Notes: generated by a model from the sequence alone, not told the origin. Positions 24,649 to 33,336 are shown, numbered from the stretch's first letter. The stretch: DNA of 64,000 bases from Alkalibacterium sp. AK22 (GCF_000585255.1 NZ_JANL01000036.1:36057-100056), one strand, 5' to 3'. Translations and numbers: made by a program.

Positions 24649-26166
24649 ATGATGATACATATGCTCAGTGCCTACCTATTTTTTGCTGTTTTAATGACTC
24701 TCTTTTTCTGCTCCTATGTGATGATGCGTTCCAATATCTCTTACATGAAATATTTCTTCTGGTTCTGCCTGGGCCTCAGTATTTATCTGCTTGGCTACAT
24801 GATGGAACTGCACAGTATTGAGCTGGCAGATATGATTTTCTGGAATCAGATCCAATACATTGCGATCCCTTTTATTCCAACCTTATGGCTACTGGTCTCT
24901 ACGTCCTATCTGCAGCGAGATCGTTACCTAAACAGAACTCAACTCATTGTTCTGCTGCTTGTCCCCGTTCTGACAGCTCTGATCCGTCTGACCAACACCT
25001 GGCACCAGTTATTTTATTCTTCGATGGAAATAATGGCCTATCCAGCAGGACGCTTTCTGTCATTAGGCAAAGGTCCATGGTATTACATCCATACCCTTCA
25101 CAGCAGTCTGGTCACTGGTTTGATCCTGACTTTACTTATTAAGGATTTTAAGAAAGGACACAAGGAAAATAACCGACGCAATCTGCTGCTGCTTATTGCT
25201 CTTGTGGTTCCATACGCCGGTATGACAATGATCCTGTCTGGCACCTGGATATCTGCTCTTGACTATACTGCCCTGGTCCTTCCACTTTCTTTGATTTTGA
25301 TCATGATTTCTATTTATACCTACGACTTTCTGGAAGTCAAAAGCCTGGCTCGGGCACGTATTTTTGAAGAAGGAGCTGATGCGATGCTCGTTTTAGATTT
25401 GTCCAATAATGTCCTTGATTATAACCTCCAGGCCGTCAGCCTCTTCCAAAAGCTGGACATTGATCTCACTGGTTCTAGCCTGAAGAATCTTTTGCTTAAG
25501 CGTGCTTCTCTGCAGGAAAAAATAGCCAGTAATGTAGTCGAAACCTTTATGACTCCTGACCAGCGGATATATGAAATAATGACCTGGCCCATGAATAACC
25601 GCAATGAGCGTCCATTAGCCTATATCAAAATCATTTCCGACATTACCGAACGTAAAAAGATGATGCTTCAGCTTCAGCAAATGGCCCGGATCGATGAGCT
25701 TAGCCAGCTCTATAACCGGCGTTACTTCATGGAACTATTCGAAGAATCCTACAAGTTGTCAGAAGAAAAGTCCGAACCGCTGATCTTGCTGATGCTTGAC
25801 TTGGACCGATTTAAACTGATCAATGATACTTGGGGGCACGGAGGAGGAGATCTGGTCATTAGAAAATTCAGCCGCCTGCTTAAAGAGCACTTTCCAGAAG
25901 CGCCTATTGGACGCTTAGGGGGCGAAGAATTTGCGGTACTGCTGAATAAAAGTTTAACTGTTGAAACATTTAACACAGTGGAACAATTTAGGATAGCTTT
26001 TGAAAATCAAACACTTTTTTACAATGAGCTGCCTATTCGAGCCACCACCAGTATTGGTATATGTGAGAAAACTGATGCGGTTTCAAGCCCCGGAGCCATG
26101 CTTCTGGATGCCGATAAAAAGCTGTACAAAGCAAAACTAGAAGGCAGAAATCAAGTGGTATGCTAG
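24649..26166 (+). CDS. membrane diguanylate cyclase (7TM, PAS, GGDEF)
   Basis: A 505-residue protein. Residues 1-225 form a seven-helix membrane region like the N-terminal domain of 7TM histidine kinases. Residues about 235-335 look like a PAS domain (FEEGADAMLVLDLSNNVLDYN to ISDITERK). Residues 345-505 form a GGDEF domain with DELSQLYNRRYF, LDLDRFK (metal Asp384) and an intact GGEEF active site (424-428). The RxxD inhibitory site is missing (PEAP in its place), so product feedback at that site is not expected. It makes c-di-GMP from two GTP. The ATG follows GGAGACGAGG. It ends at a palindromic terminator shared with exoA. Confidence 0.93.
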   Translation: MMIHMLSAYLFFAVLMTLFFCSYVMMRSNISYMKYFFWFCLGLSIYLLGYMMELHSIELADMIFWNQIQYIAIPFIPTLWLLVSTSYLQRDRYLNRTQLIVLLLVPVLTALIRLTNTWHQLFYSSMEIMAYPAGRFLSLGKGPWYYIHTLHSSLVTGLILTLLIKDFKKGHKENNRRNLLLLIALVVPYAGMTMILSGTWISALDYTALVLPLSLILIMISIYTYDFLEVKSLARARIFEEGADAMLVLDLSNNVLDYNLQAVSLFQKLDIDLTGSSLKNLLLKRASLQEKIASNVVETFMTPDQRIYEIMTWPMNNRNERPLAYIKIISDITERKKMMLQLQQMARIDELSQLYNRRYFMELFEESYKLSEEKSEPLILLMLDLDRFKLINDTWGHGGGDLVIRKFSRLLKEHFPEAPIGRLGGEEFAVLLNKSLTVETFNTVEQFRIAFENQTLFYNELPIRATTSIGICEKTDAVSSPGAMLLDADKKLYKAKLEGRNQVVC

Positions 26167-26230
26167 CTTTTCTTTGCTCACCCATTTTTTCTCCAGCGAA
26201 ACCGCAAAGATTTTTCCTTTATGATACCCA

Positions 26231-26281
26231 TAAAAGCGGCAGTGAGTTAACTCACTAGTTAACTCACTGCCGCTTTTATTA
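26231..26281. terminator. bidirectional terminator between the cyclase gene and exoA
   Basis: A nearly perfect palindrome: AAAAGCGGCAGTGAGTTAAC pairs with its complement around a short loop, with A and T runs outside both arms. It serves two convergent genes. Confidence 0.95.
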
Positions 26282-26317
26282 TAGTTTTATCTTTTTTTAA
26301 CCGATTGGCAATCAGAT

Positions 26318-27151
26318 TTAAACGCCCATTTCAATCTCTAGTACTAAAGGCGTATGATCCTGACGGTCTCCCGAATCAATCATAGCCGAACGACTGACCT
26401 TGTCAGCGAGCCGTTCACTTACCAGCCAGTAGTCGATTCTCCAGCCGGAATTGTTGATCTTGCTTGTTTTAGCCCGTTGGTTCCACCAAGAATACTGGCC
26501 AGTGATGTCTCCGTGAAGGTGACGGAAGGTATCTATAAAGCCTCGGGAAAGAAGATGAGTAAAGCCTACTCGCTCTTCATCTGTAAAGCCGGCTGAGCGG
26601 CGATTGCGGTCAGGATGAGCCAGGTCTATTTCTTTATGTGCTACATTGAAATCTCCCGTGGCTAGCACAGGCTTTTTGCTGTCCAGCTCTGTGAGATAAG
26701 CAGCATACTTCTCATCCCATTTCTGGCGTTCATTCAGACGAACAAGATTAGATCCTGAGTTTGGCGTATAGACCTGAGTCACATAAAACTGTTCGAACTC
26801 CAGAGTAATAATCCGACCTTCTGCATCCATCGTATCCGGCGCTCCTATCTTTGGAAAATCGGCTGATGGCTGAAGGTCCTTTTTATAGAGAAACATAGTT
26901 CCCGCATAGCTTTTTCTAGCTGGTTCTTCTGACACGTTCCATACATAGTCATAACCAGGAAACAATGTTTCTAGAATAGCCTTGTGTTTCTTTGACGGTC
27001 CAGTCCTAGGCAGTTTAGTTTCCTGAATGGCCAAGATATCCGGGTCTTCTTCAATAATCGTCTGTATGACTTCTCTTGACATCAAAGCTCTTGCAGAGTC
27101 GCTGGTCAGTGTTGCATTTAGTGAATCGATATTCCATGTAATAAGTTTCAC
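26318..27151 (-). CDS. exoA: exodeoxyribonuclease III / AP endonuclease
   Basis: A 277-residue member of the exonuclease-III family. It cleaves DNA at abasic sites and trims 3' blocks in base-excision repair. Metal and catalytic motifs are in order: WNIDSL, QETKL, TPNSG, GDFNVAH and the closing GDRQDHTPL with the Asp-His pair. The length fits B. subtilis ExoA or slightly longer. The start is GTG with AAAGGGG about ten bases upstream. It is monocistronic and shares a terminator with the convergent diguanylate cyclase gene. Confidence 0.95.
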   Translation of the reverse strand: MKLITWNIDSLNATLTSDSARALMSREVIQTIIEEDPDILAIQETKLPRTGPSKKHKAILETLFPGYDYVWNVSEEPARKSYAGTMFLYKKDLQPSADFPKIGAPDTMDAEGRIITLEFEQFYVTQVYTPNSGSNLVRLNERQKWDEKYAAYLTELDSKKPVLATGDFNVAHKEIDLAHPDRNRRSAGFTDEERVGFTHLLSRGFIDTFRHLHGDITGQYSWWNQRAKTSKINNSGWRIDYWLVSERLADKVSRSAMIDSGDRQDHTPLVLEIEMGV

Positions 27152-27295
27152 TGTTATTCCCCTTTTTCGCTGATAGTTTTCACGTGTTCTATTTTACCAC
27201 AAAGAAACTACTCCTTTAAGCAGTGTACTCAGCAGCCTCATCTGGTTATCTTCAAAGTAAAATATCCTTATCAACTATAGATAACTACGGATAGT

Positions 27296-27336
27296 AAAAA
27301 TAAGCGCCCCGTTTATCCAAGAGATAAACAGAACGC
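27296..27336 (-). terminator. terminator of the ICMT-like gene
   Basis: On the minus strand GTTTATC pairs with GATAAAC with an outer AGCG/CGCT stem separated by a bulge, followed by a T-rich tail. Moderately strong. Confidence 0.65.
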
Positions 27337-27381
27337 TGGCATCCACAGACCTACTTCGCTAGTTTTGCACTGTACAAAAAG

Positions 27382-27948
27382 TCAGTAAAGAAAAGGGATG
27401 ACTTTTTTTGTTTCTTTTTGATACTCTTTGTACCTTTCCCCAAAAGAAGCAATCAGTATTTTTTCTTCTGTATGGATACGGTACAAAAATGCTGCTGCCG
27501 GGAGTAAAAAAGCCGACAAGGAAGCTACTGGATGAGAGTAAACAACTGCTACTCCCAAAAAGGAGACTAGTTCACCTGTATAGGAAGGGTGCCTGACTAG
27601 ACCGTAGAGTCCATCACACTTCAAATCCGTTCCTTCCGGTACACCTACATTAACTGAAAATGAAATACCTAGCTGCCGTATAGCTGTAAATCTCAGGCCA
27701 ACCCCAAGCAAAACCAACAGAACTCCAAAGTATCTGAACCAGTTAAATGAAGCCTGGAAAGCGGCTTCCGCTGTCGGATCAAGAAACACCGGCCCCATTA
27801 CCCCAAAAATAATAAGGGTGAGAATGATCAGCTTACTTTTGTTTTCCTTATTGGCTTTACTTGTTCCTTTATTCAGTCCAAAGAAGACAAAAGTCTCCAT
27901 CAGAACCCAGATCCCGACACTTACTGTAAATAATACATGTCCATCCAC
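27382..27948 (-). CDS. isoprenylcysteine carboxyl methyltransferase (ICMT)-like membrane protein
   Basis: A 188-residue protein with four to five transmembrane helices. The C-terminal half holds the ICMT/PEMT signature GLYGLVRHPSYTGEL followed by the helix and EEKILIASFGERYKEYQKETKKVIPF. Relatives methylate lipids or small hydrophobic carboxylates using S-adenosylmethionine. Bacteria lack prenylated CaaX proteins, so the substrate is unknown. GGAAAGGAT stands about 13 bases before the ATG. It is monocistronic. The family call is strong, the reaction inferred. Confidence 0.88.
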   Translation of the reverse strand: MDGHVLFTVSVGIWVLMETFVFFGLNKGTSKANKENKSKLIILTLIIFGVMGPVFLDPTAEAAFQASFNWFRYFGVLLVLLGVGLRFTAIRQLGISFSVNVGVPEGTDLKCDGLYGLVRHPSYTGELVSFLGVAVVYSHPVASLSAFLLPAAAFLYRIHTEEKILIASFGERYKEYQKETKKVIPFLY

Positions 27949-28241
27949 TCAATTACATCCTTTCCCCTTAAATATGATTATCTTGATTCTTCAATCCAGC
28001 CTTTACTGCACAAGCCGGGTATCTAATATATCGCTTTACAGGCACTTTTAAAAAAAATAACACGTTAGTCCTTTATTCAGCTTATGTTAAGTATAACCGA
28101 CTTACTGGTCTTTGAGAAGGCATAATCAGCTTAACAAAAGAACCGCTTGAGTCCTATGCTTACTTAAAGTGCTGCATAACCAGAGTCGTCGAGTTATTAA
28201 TTGTTTTTCCGCTGCCTTTTTTTATGTATATGACTTTAAAC

Positions 28242-28270
28242 TTTACAATTTAATGAGAGTGTTCTAATAT
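28242..28270 (+). promoter_or_regulatory. promoter of the His-rich protein gene
   Basis: TTTACA (28242-28247), a 17-base spacer and TAATAT (28265-28270). A leader of roughly 70 bases follows. Since the product looks metal-binding, a Zur or similar operator might overlap, but I see no clear palindrome. The rest of 27949-28241 shows no gene. Confidence 0.7.
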
Positions 28271-28348
28271 AAAGATAAGGCATACTCTTTTAGTGTCTGC
28301 CTTTACTGACTTATACTTGTCTGCCAACATTCAAAGGAGAGGATTAAA

Positions 28349-28690
28349 ATGACTGAACCATGTACAAAACACGGTAAGCATAGTCATCAGCACAGTCTGG
28401 ACTGCGGACATACAAAAATCAAGCACCATGACCACATCGATTATGTACACGATGGCCATCTCCACCATGCTCATGAAGGACACTGGGATGAATGTAAAAT
28501 CGAAGTCAGTGACAAGAATCCAGACAGCTGCCAGCCAATGACGTGCGGCTGCAAACATGATGAGGACTGCGGGCACGAAGTTGTCCCCCACGGTGACCAC
28601 TATGATTATGTCGTGAATGGGCGCCTCCATCACGTCCACGGAGACCACTGTGACGATCATGGTCCAGTAGAGCTTGTAGAAGTCACCTGA
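28349..28690 (+). CDS. histidine-rich metal-binding protein with an internal repeat
   Basis: A 113-residue soluble protein with about 24 His and 10 Cys. Two related units are visible: HHDHIDYVHDGHLHHAHEGHWDEC (described here only by its ends, residues about 27-50) and residues about 81-104 (HGDHYDYVVNGRLHHVHGDH). Similar proteins are common in Gram-positive genomes, often under misleading names. Zinc or another transition metal is the obvious ligand. AAAGGAGAGG precedes the ATG. It has its own promoter and terminator. It may act as a metal store or chaperone; there is no transporter next to it. Confidence 0.78.
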   Translation: MTEPCTKHGKHSHQHSLDCGHTKIKHHDHIDYVHDGHLHHAHEGHWDECKIEVSDKNPDSCQPMTCGCKHDEDCGHEVVPHGDHYDYVVNGRLHHVHGDHCDDHGPVELVEVT

Positions 28691-28716
28691 ATGATCACAT
28701 TTTAGAACAATGACTC

Positions 28717-28760
28717 AGCACATGACCGGTAATGAACTTACCCGGTTCATGTGCTTTTTT
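28717..28760 (+). terminator. terminator of the His-rich protein gene
   Basis: AGCACATGA pairs with TCATGTGCT around an inner CCGG-containing stem and is followed by a T-run. Confidence 0.9.
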
Positions 28761-28908
28761 ATGCACAGTGAACCAGCATGATCGCTTGTAGTTCAGCTGG
28801 ACTATGGCTGAAAACCTTACTTACTAACTATCCTTTATAAAAGCGGTTATATCAGGTGTTCTCATATGATATGATAAATAAAAAACAGATTAAGGATGAC
28901 GTCGTCTC

Positions 28909-29352
28909 ATGCAAGCTAAACGTATCATACAACTCAATAAATGGATTACCTATTTTGTCTATACAATCTATCCGTTCGTTCTTGTCAGCTTGTCCTCACT
29001 CGGTGATCCTAGGATCTGGAGAGTCCTGCTCGCTCCCGCTTTGTCTTTTATGCTGGTCACCCTGATTCGCAAATGGATCAACGCTCCTCGTCCGTACGAA
29101 GTAGAGGGATTTGTACCCGCAATCCCAAAGGAAACAAGGGGTCAGTCTTTCCCCAGCCGTCATGTTTTCTCTGTATTTGTGATTGCATCCACCCTTTATA
29201 ATGTGTACCGTCCACTGGGCCTTCTACTAATGCTGATGGGCGCACTACTGGCTTTTTTACGTGTGATTGGGGGTGTACACTACCCCCGGGACGTGATTGC
29301 CGGAGCGCTCATTGGCCTATTGTCTGGCTTTTTAGGTTTTTACCTTTTTTGA
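28909..29352 (+). CDS. PAP2-family membrane phosphatase
   Basis: A 147-residue membrane protein of the PAP2 superfamily. The three phosphatase motifs are present: KWINAPRPY (about residues 55-63), PSRH (82-85) and the block GGVHYPRD (about 122-129). Such small bacterial members dephosphorylate undecaprenyl pyrophosphate or phosphatidic acid-type lipids at the outer membrane face. AAGGATG stands 13 bases before the ATG, a wide spacing. It is a monocistronic gene between two convergent neighbours. Undecaprenyl recycling would suit the wall genes elsewhere in the window, but this is inference. Confidence 0.88.
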   Translation: MQAKRIIQLNKWITYFVYTIYPFVLVSLSSLGDPRIWRVLLAPALSFMLVTLIRKWINAPRPYEVEGFVPAIPKETRGQSFPSRHVFSVFVIASTLYNVYRPLGLLLMLMGALLAFLRVIGGVHYPRDVIAGALIGLLSGFLGFYLF

Positions 29353-29401
29353 CAGCCAAACCAAACAGCCTCTTTCTTCATAGACCGAACTGCTTTTCAC
29401 T

Positions 29402-30385
29402 TTATCCAATCAGCATAGCCCACTGATAGTAAAGAGGGATGCCCAGCAGGATATTGAAAGGAAAAATGATGCCTAAAGCAATTGCTAATGCCAAGGATGG
29501 ATTGGCTTTGGGGAAGGTATCTTTCATTACCGCTGGTGCCGTAATCACAGAGGCCCCACTGGCCAGAGCAGCCAGTACTGTCGATCCTCCAGGACCTAAT
29601 CCGACCATCATCGCCACGGTGAGAGCTATGCCGGCATGCAGTGGCGGTAGGACAAGCGCCAGGAAAAAGGTGACCGGTTTGATTTGATTTATTTCATGCA
29701 GTCTCGATCCAGTCAAGATGCCTATATCAAGCATAAACAAGGTGAATATGCCACTAAACAGGTTGTTGTAAAAAGGTAGAAGAGCTTCTGTCGTTTCAGC
29801 TCCTGACAGTAGCCCAATCATGAAACTTCCCATGATTAAAAGCGTTGACCGGCCTGTTAATGAAGTCTTTAAAATAGTACTGATTTTGTGTTCATTGTCT
29901 CCCTCTTTTACAGTTTCTTTTTTTAGTCCAATGTGACCCAAAGTAATCGCTGTAAGCAGCGCCGCTGTATCCATAAAGGGATACAGCGCAGGTACAAACT
30001 CTTCAAAGTGAGCGCCAGTTTGCTGGAGAAAAACAAGACTCGCTGTAATGGTCACGCTACTACAGGCGCCGTAATGTCCAGCTATGGACCCAGCATTGGA
30101 GGAATCTAGACCCGTTTTGGTCATGGCAAAGTAAGCTACGCACGTGACTACCACTCCAATCGCTACAGCCGCTATGATATATATAAACAAATTCCCTATT
30201 CCCTTTTCACTGACTGCTATTCCCCCTCTTAAGCCAATGGATAATAGGATGTACATCGTGATGCCTGAACTGAGTGAATCTGGTATGCGTAAATCAGATT
30301 TAACGGCTGCCGCTAGAATTCCCAGTATAAAGAACAATACAGCCGGTGATGACAGATTACTGAGTGTTGTGTGTAGTGCATTCAT
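29402..30385 (-). CDS. SbtA-type sodium-dependent bicarbonate permease
   Basis: A 327-residue polytopic protein of the SbtA family (DUF897), which takes up bicarbonate with sodium in cyanobacteria and other bacteria. About ten helices are visible, with the conserved stretches YILLSIGLRGG, GSIAGHYGACSSVT and GLGPGGSTVLAALASGASVI typical of the family. A cytoplasmic loop lies near residues 155-170. AAAGGAG precedes the ATG. The MpsC-like gene lies about 270 bases upstream on the same strand, separated by a large hairpin. Together they suggest CO2/bicarbonate supply, useful to a carboxylation-dependent or alkaliphilic cell. Confidence 0.85.
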   Translation of the reverse strand: MNALHTTLSNLSSPAVLFFILGILAAAVKSDLRIPDSLSSGITMYILLSIGLRGGIAVSEKGIGNLFIYIIAAVAIGVVVTCVAYFAMTKTGLDSSNAGSIAGHYGACSSVTITASLVFLQQTGAHFEEFVPALYPFMDTAALLTAITLGHIGLKKETVKEGDNEHKISTILKTSLTGRSTLLIMGSFMIGLLSGAETTEALLPFYNNLFSGIFTLFMLDIGILTGSRLHEINQIKPVTFFLALVLPPLHAGIALTVAMMVGLGPGGSTVLAALASGASVITAPAVMKDTFPKANPSLALAIALGIIFPFNILLGIPLYYQWAMLIG

Positions 30386-30502
30386 ATTTGTTCTCCTTTA
30401 ATTGGCATAAAGTCCCCTGACACTGCTTACATAGGGCACTGACTTTTTTATTTTCCTCGTTGCCTTTTATTCATTAGTTTCCATAGAGACTTAGATTTTA
30501 CA

Positions 30503-30590
30503 AAAAACAAAAACCGACCATTTTTAACTGGAATAAGATCGGCACTCTTTACCTGTGCCTGTTACTCCTCAAGTCAAAAATAGTCGGTTT
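30503..30590 (-). repeat. long imperfect inverted repeat between the MpsC-like gene and sbtA
   Basis: Arms of about 20 bases (30511-30531 and 30570-30590, AAACCGACTATTTTT-like) enclose an inner hairpin GGCAC/GTGCC. On the minus strand the structure is followed by TTGTTTTTTG, so it can serve as a terminator or attenuator between the two bicarbonate genes. Its size is unusual for a plain terminator. The DNA from 30386 to 30502 shows no gene. Confidence 0.7.
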
Positions 30591-30655
30591 AACTTCAACT
30601 GTCCTTATATCTTAACGATAAAATGGACCTTTTCCGTTCTCCCAATTCATTTACT

Positions 30656-31021
30656 TTATTTAATTATCAGTTTGCTTTCTAAATCAGCCGCCAGCTTAAA
30701 CAGCATGATTCTCTCACCGCTTCTAGTACTGATATCGGTATGAAAAGACAAAACTTTCTCACCCGTTAAATTCACTATGATTTCATCCAGTTGGTCCCTG
30801 CCCGCTTCAACCAGATCTGCACGGATTTTTTTTATGGATACTAAACCTTCTGGTGTTTGCGACAATGTATATTCTGCTGGCGTCAGGATACCCTGCAGAA
30901 CAACAATGACCATATCTCTCAATATATCGGTCTTGACCAGCACAGAACCTCTGCCTAGAAATTCTTTTTCCCATTGCGTCAATGCTTTACTGATTTCGGC
31001 TTCCAACTGATTTTTTCTGAT
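30656..31021 (-). CDS. MpsC-like protein (DUF2294), possible ATC start
   Basis: A 116-121 residue protein of the DUF2294/MpsC group (WEKEFLGRGSVLVKTDIL, MVIVVLQGILTPAE, ILSFHTDIST-like segment). In Staphylococcus MpsABC supplies bicarbonate; the small C subunit supports it. In frame, TTG (31004-31006) has no near ribosome site, whereas the codon ATC at 31019-31021 stands six bases after a perfect GGAGGAG. Starting there gives (M)RKNQLEAEIS, a good family-like N-terminus. I therefore extend the gene to 31021. SbtA downstream supports a joint role in bicarbonate transport. Confidence 0.75.
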   Translation of the reverse strand: MRKNQLEAEISKALTQWEKEFLGRGSVLVKTDILRDMVIVVLQGILTPAEYTLSQTPEGLVSIKKIRADLVEAGRDQLDEIIVNLTGEKVLSFHTDISTRSGERIMLFKLAADLESKLIIK

Positions 31022-31256
31022 GGGTCTCTCCTCCAGTTACCTCTCGTCTCCCTGTCTGTAAAGCAATTGATTGTGTCATTAAATAAGATATATCATCAGT
31101 TTATTTGTATGTTCACCCGGACAATCAGCTGATTATCCTCATGCTCATACCCACTCATTTATTGCACTATCACACTTGTATAGCACCAAAATTATATAAT
31201 ATAAATAAAAGACCTGTCAATATCTTTTGAGCTGTGTAACTGGAACATTACCCTGT

Positions 31257-31473
31257 TTAAAAGAACATCACTACGGCCATGGCAGTATAAAATGCCGAAG
31301 CCCCTCGCTTAAAACTGTTTTCTGGCGTGGCTCCCTGTGCAGTCAGCGATGCTAGATCGTTCACTGTATTGGGCGTCTTCTATCAGCTGCTCCTGACTCC
31401 CGCTTAGCGCCTTGTTCATACTATTAAACAGACCCCGTCTTTCAGTCCCCCTGACATTCAAGATAATAGCCAT
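31257..31473 (-). pseudogene. possible frameshifted coding remnant
   Basis: The gap 31022-31764 has no intact gene on either strand. On the minus strand a 54-codon frame begins at ATG 31473 (MAIILNVRG) and runs to TAA at 31309. From about 31364 another frame reads on to TAA at 31257 with protein-like composition (VNDLASLTAQGATPENS and later AFYTAMAVVMFF). A frameshift near 31364 would join them. No family recognised; chance is not excluded. Confidence 0.25.
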
Positions 31474-31764
31474 TCAATCGACTATCTGTACAGGGATTAA
31501 TCGGATAAGTATTGCTCTGGTAAAATACTTCACTGTTACAATCATTCAACAGCTGCCAGTTGTCTTGTCTGCATCAGCCCTTTCCATTTTAGGCTGTTTG
31601 TCTGTCATTTTGATATGATGTAGCAGCCTTTCTATGATGGTTTTATCCTACAAACGGAGCTGCTGCTCTTTAGGTAAAGCAGTAGAACCGAATTATACAC
31701 TCCAGACAGCAAAACAACATCTTTGATATGAGGGGATGATATGAGTCCTATACCATTCAACTAA

Positions 31765-32178
31765 TCATATGGATAGTTGACCCTTTTGACGAACGCTATT
31801 TTGGTGGGGTAAACGACTATCTTTTCTCCTATAATCATAGATTTCCTTATTTACATTTAACTTTATACCATTTATGACTATAGTGTCCTCATTCAGCCAT
31901 TCCATTTCTGCTTCTTCACAGCGATCTTGCCAATAAATATTTTTTATCTGTCCGTCCTCATTATTCTCCAGAGTACCCAGAACTGCATAACTTGTAGTCG
32001 CACCACCATTATTTAAATAGGCGGTGACAGTATATGTTCCATTGGGTGAAGATAACTCCGTAAGGTACTCGTCCCCGTTGATTCTTTGAATATCAAAAAA
32101 TGCCCAGCTGATTACGTATGCCAAGATACCTGCTATAACCGCAATAGTACTAAATATGGTTATAAGACGCTTTTTCAT
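31765..32178 (-). CDS. DUF5412-family exported protein
   Basis: A 137-residue protein with one N-terminal transmembrane or signal segment (residues about 6-28) and an extracytoplasmic domain (SPNGTYTVTAYLNNGGATTSYAV, YWQDRCEEAEMEWLNEDTIVINGIKLNV) that matches DUF5412, a family of unknown function in Firmicutes. AAAGGGGAGAG precedes the ATG. It lies alone in a sparse region. The A/T content is higher than in the core genes, which fits accessory DNA. Confidence 0.75.
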   Translation of the reverse strand: MKKRLITIFSTIAVIAGILAYVISWAFFDIQRINGDEYLTELSSPNGTYTVTAYLNNGGATTSYAVLGTLENNEDGQIKNIYWQDRCEEAEMEWLNEDTIVINGIKLNVNKEIYDYRRKDSRLPHQNSVRQKGQLSI

Positions 32179-32563
32179 CAGGCAGCTCTCCCCTTTAACT
32201 GTCTATTCAAATTACACATTGTCTGATACCTATTATTATTCTGTTGTGCTTAATCATTCAGCTGGTCCCTAGCCTCTAGCTCTACTGCTCGAAGATCACA
32301 TTGTTCACTTCTATTTTTTAAAGCTTAAAACACGCAGTCCGCCAAAATAATGAAGCTCGGCAATTTTTACCTTACTCACTCATTTCGTTCAAACAAAGCA
32401 ACACACTACATATGATATACTTAAGCTATTTCACACTTATAGAAAATATAACTATAATCAAGTGTATATACAGATATTTAGCCTTCTTATCAAGTAGACA
32501 TATTGGCTTTTGATTAGGTTATTTTGTATAAAAACATTGCATACAACAATTTATCTAATCATC

Positions 32564-32983
32564 CTACAATGCTTTACTCAAAAATAATTCCATAGGTTGT
32601 TCAAATCCTGGTATATCCACAGTCATTCCACCACAATCCTTATATCCAATTTTTCTAAAAAAATGCTGTGCGCTCTCATCCACTTGGGTTGATGTCATCA
32701 GCATACCATAGCCTTTTTCTTTCATATCATTTTCCCAATGCTCCATCAATTGCTTCCCATATCCCATATTTTGAAAATTCCAACCCACAAATAGCATAGT
32801 GCAAAACGGAGTATTGTCCCAAAACAAATTAAATCTTAAAAGCCCTTTAGGATTGTCATTGTCCAACAAAACATAACCTTGCTTGTCTCTCACTTTTTTT
32901 TGAAATTCATTTTGTGATAAATGCGAATCAAAGCTGTACCAAAAATCTATATCATTATCCTCTACATATCTTATTTGTATCAT
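32564..32983 (-). CDS. GNAT-family acetyltransferase, AT-rich
   Basis: A 139-residue protein of the GNAT fold. It contains the motif-A region GWNFQNMGYGKQLMEHWENDMK (ends quoted by position, about residues 77-98), of the form Q/RxxGxG/A that binds acetyl-CoA, and the final FFRKIGYKDCGGM. Substrate unknown. A GGAGGAATAG site stands before the chosen ATG; a longer frame of 13 codons has no site. Codon use is strongly A/T-biased compared with all neighbours, and the flanks (32179-32563 and 32984-33336) are A/T-rich and empty. Likely a recent acquisition. Confidence 0.82.
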   Translation of the reverse strand: MIQIRYVEDNDIDFWYSFDSHLSQNEFQKKVRDKQGYVLLDNDNPKGLLRFNLFWDNTPFCTMLFVGWNFQNMGYGKQLMEHWENDMKEKGYGMLMTSTQVDESAQHFFRKIGYKDCGGMTVDIPGFEQPMELFLSKAL

Positions 32984-33336
32984 CTTTCTATTCCTCCTTA
33001 GTGCCAAAAACAATACAATCATTTTTTATAAACAGTCTTCAAAACTTTTTTTCTTCGAATTATACTTTTTTCTTTCCGTTGCAACAAATATATCGTAAAT
33101 TGATTGGTCTATATATCACTAATCTCATTGATTTTCCTTTATAATAATAAATCTTAAACTCAATAATAAATACTTAGTTTTACATATTCAACCTAGTTAA
33201 CTATCCTATCAACTCAACCCTAGTGTTAACTGGAGTGTAAACATGTTCCCTAATTAAACTCTTACTTATTAATCGCTAAATATGTTCTAGACAAAATTAT
33301 TTAAGTCCCTATATTCCAAGGTGTTTTAACACGTCC

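Noticed and set aside
28331..28660. A 109-codon minus-strand frame
   Set aside because: It mirrors the His-rich gene; the Val/Met-rich product follows from antisense His codons.
31412..31618. A 68-codon plus-strand frame in the empty 31-kb region
   Set aside because: No ribosome site and no protein-like pattern; the other strand shows weak signs of a decayed gene instead.
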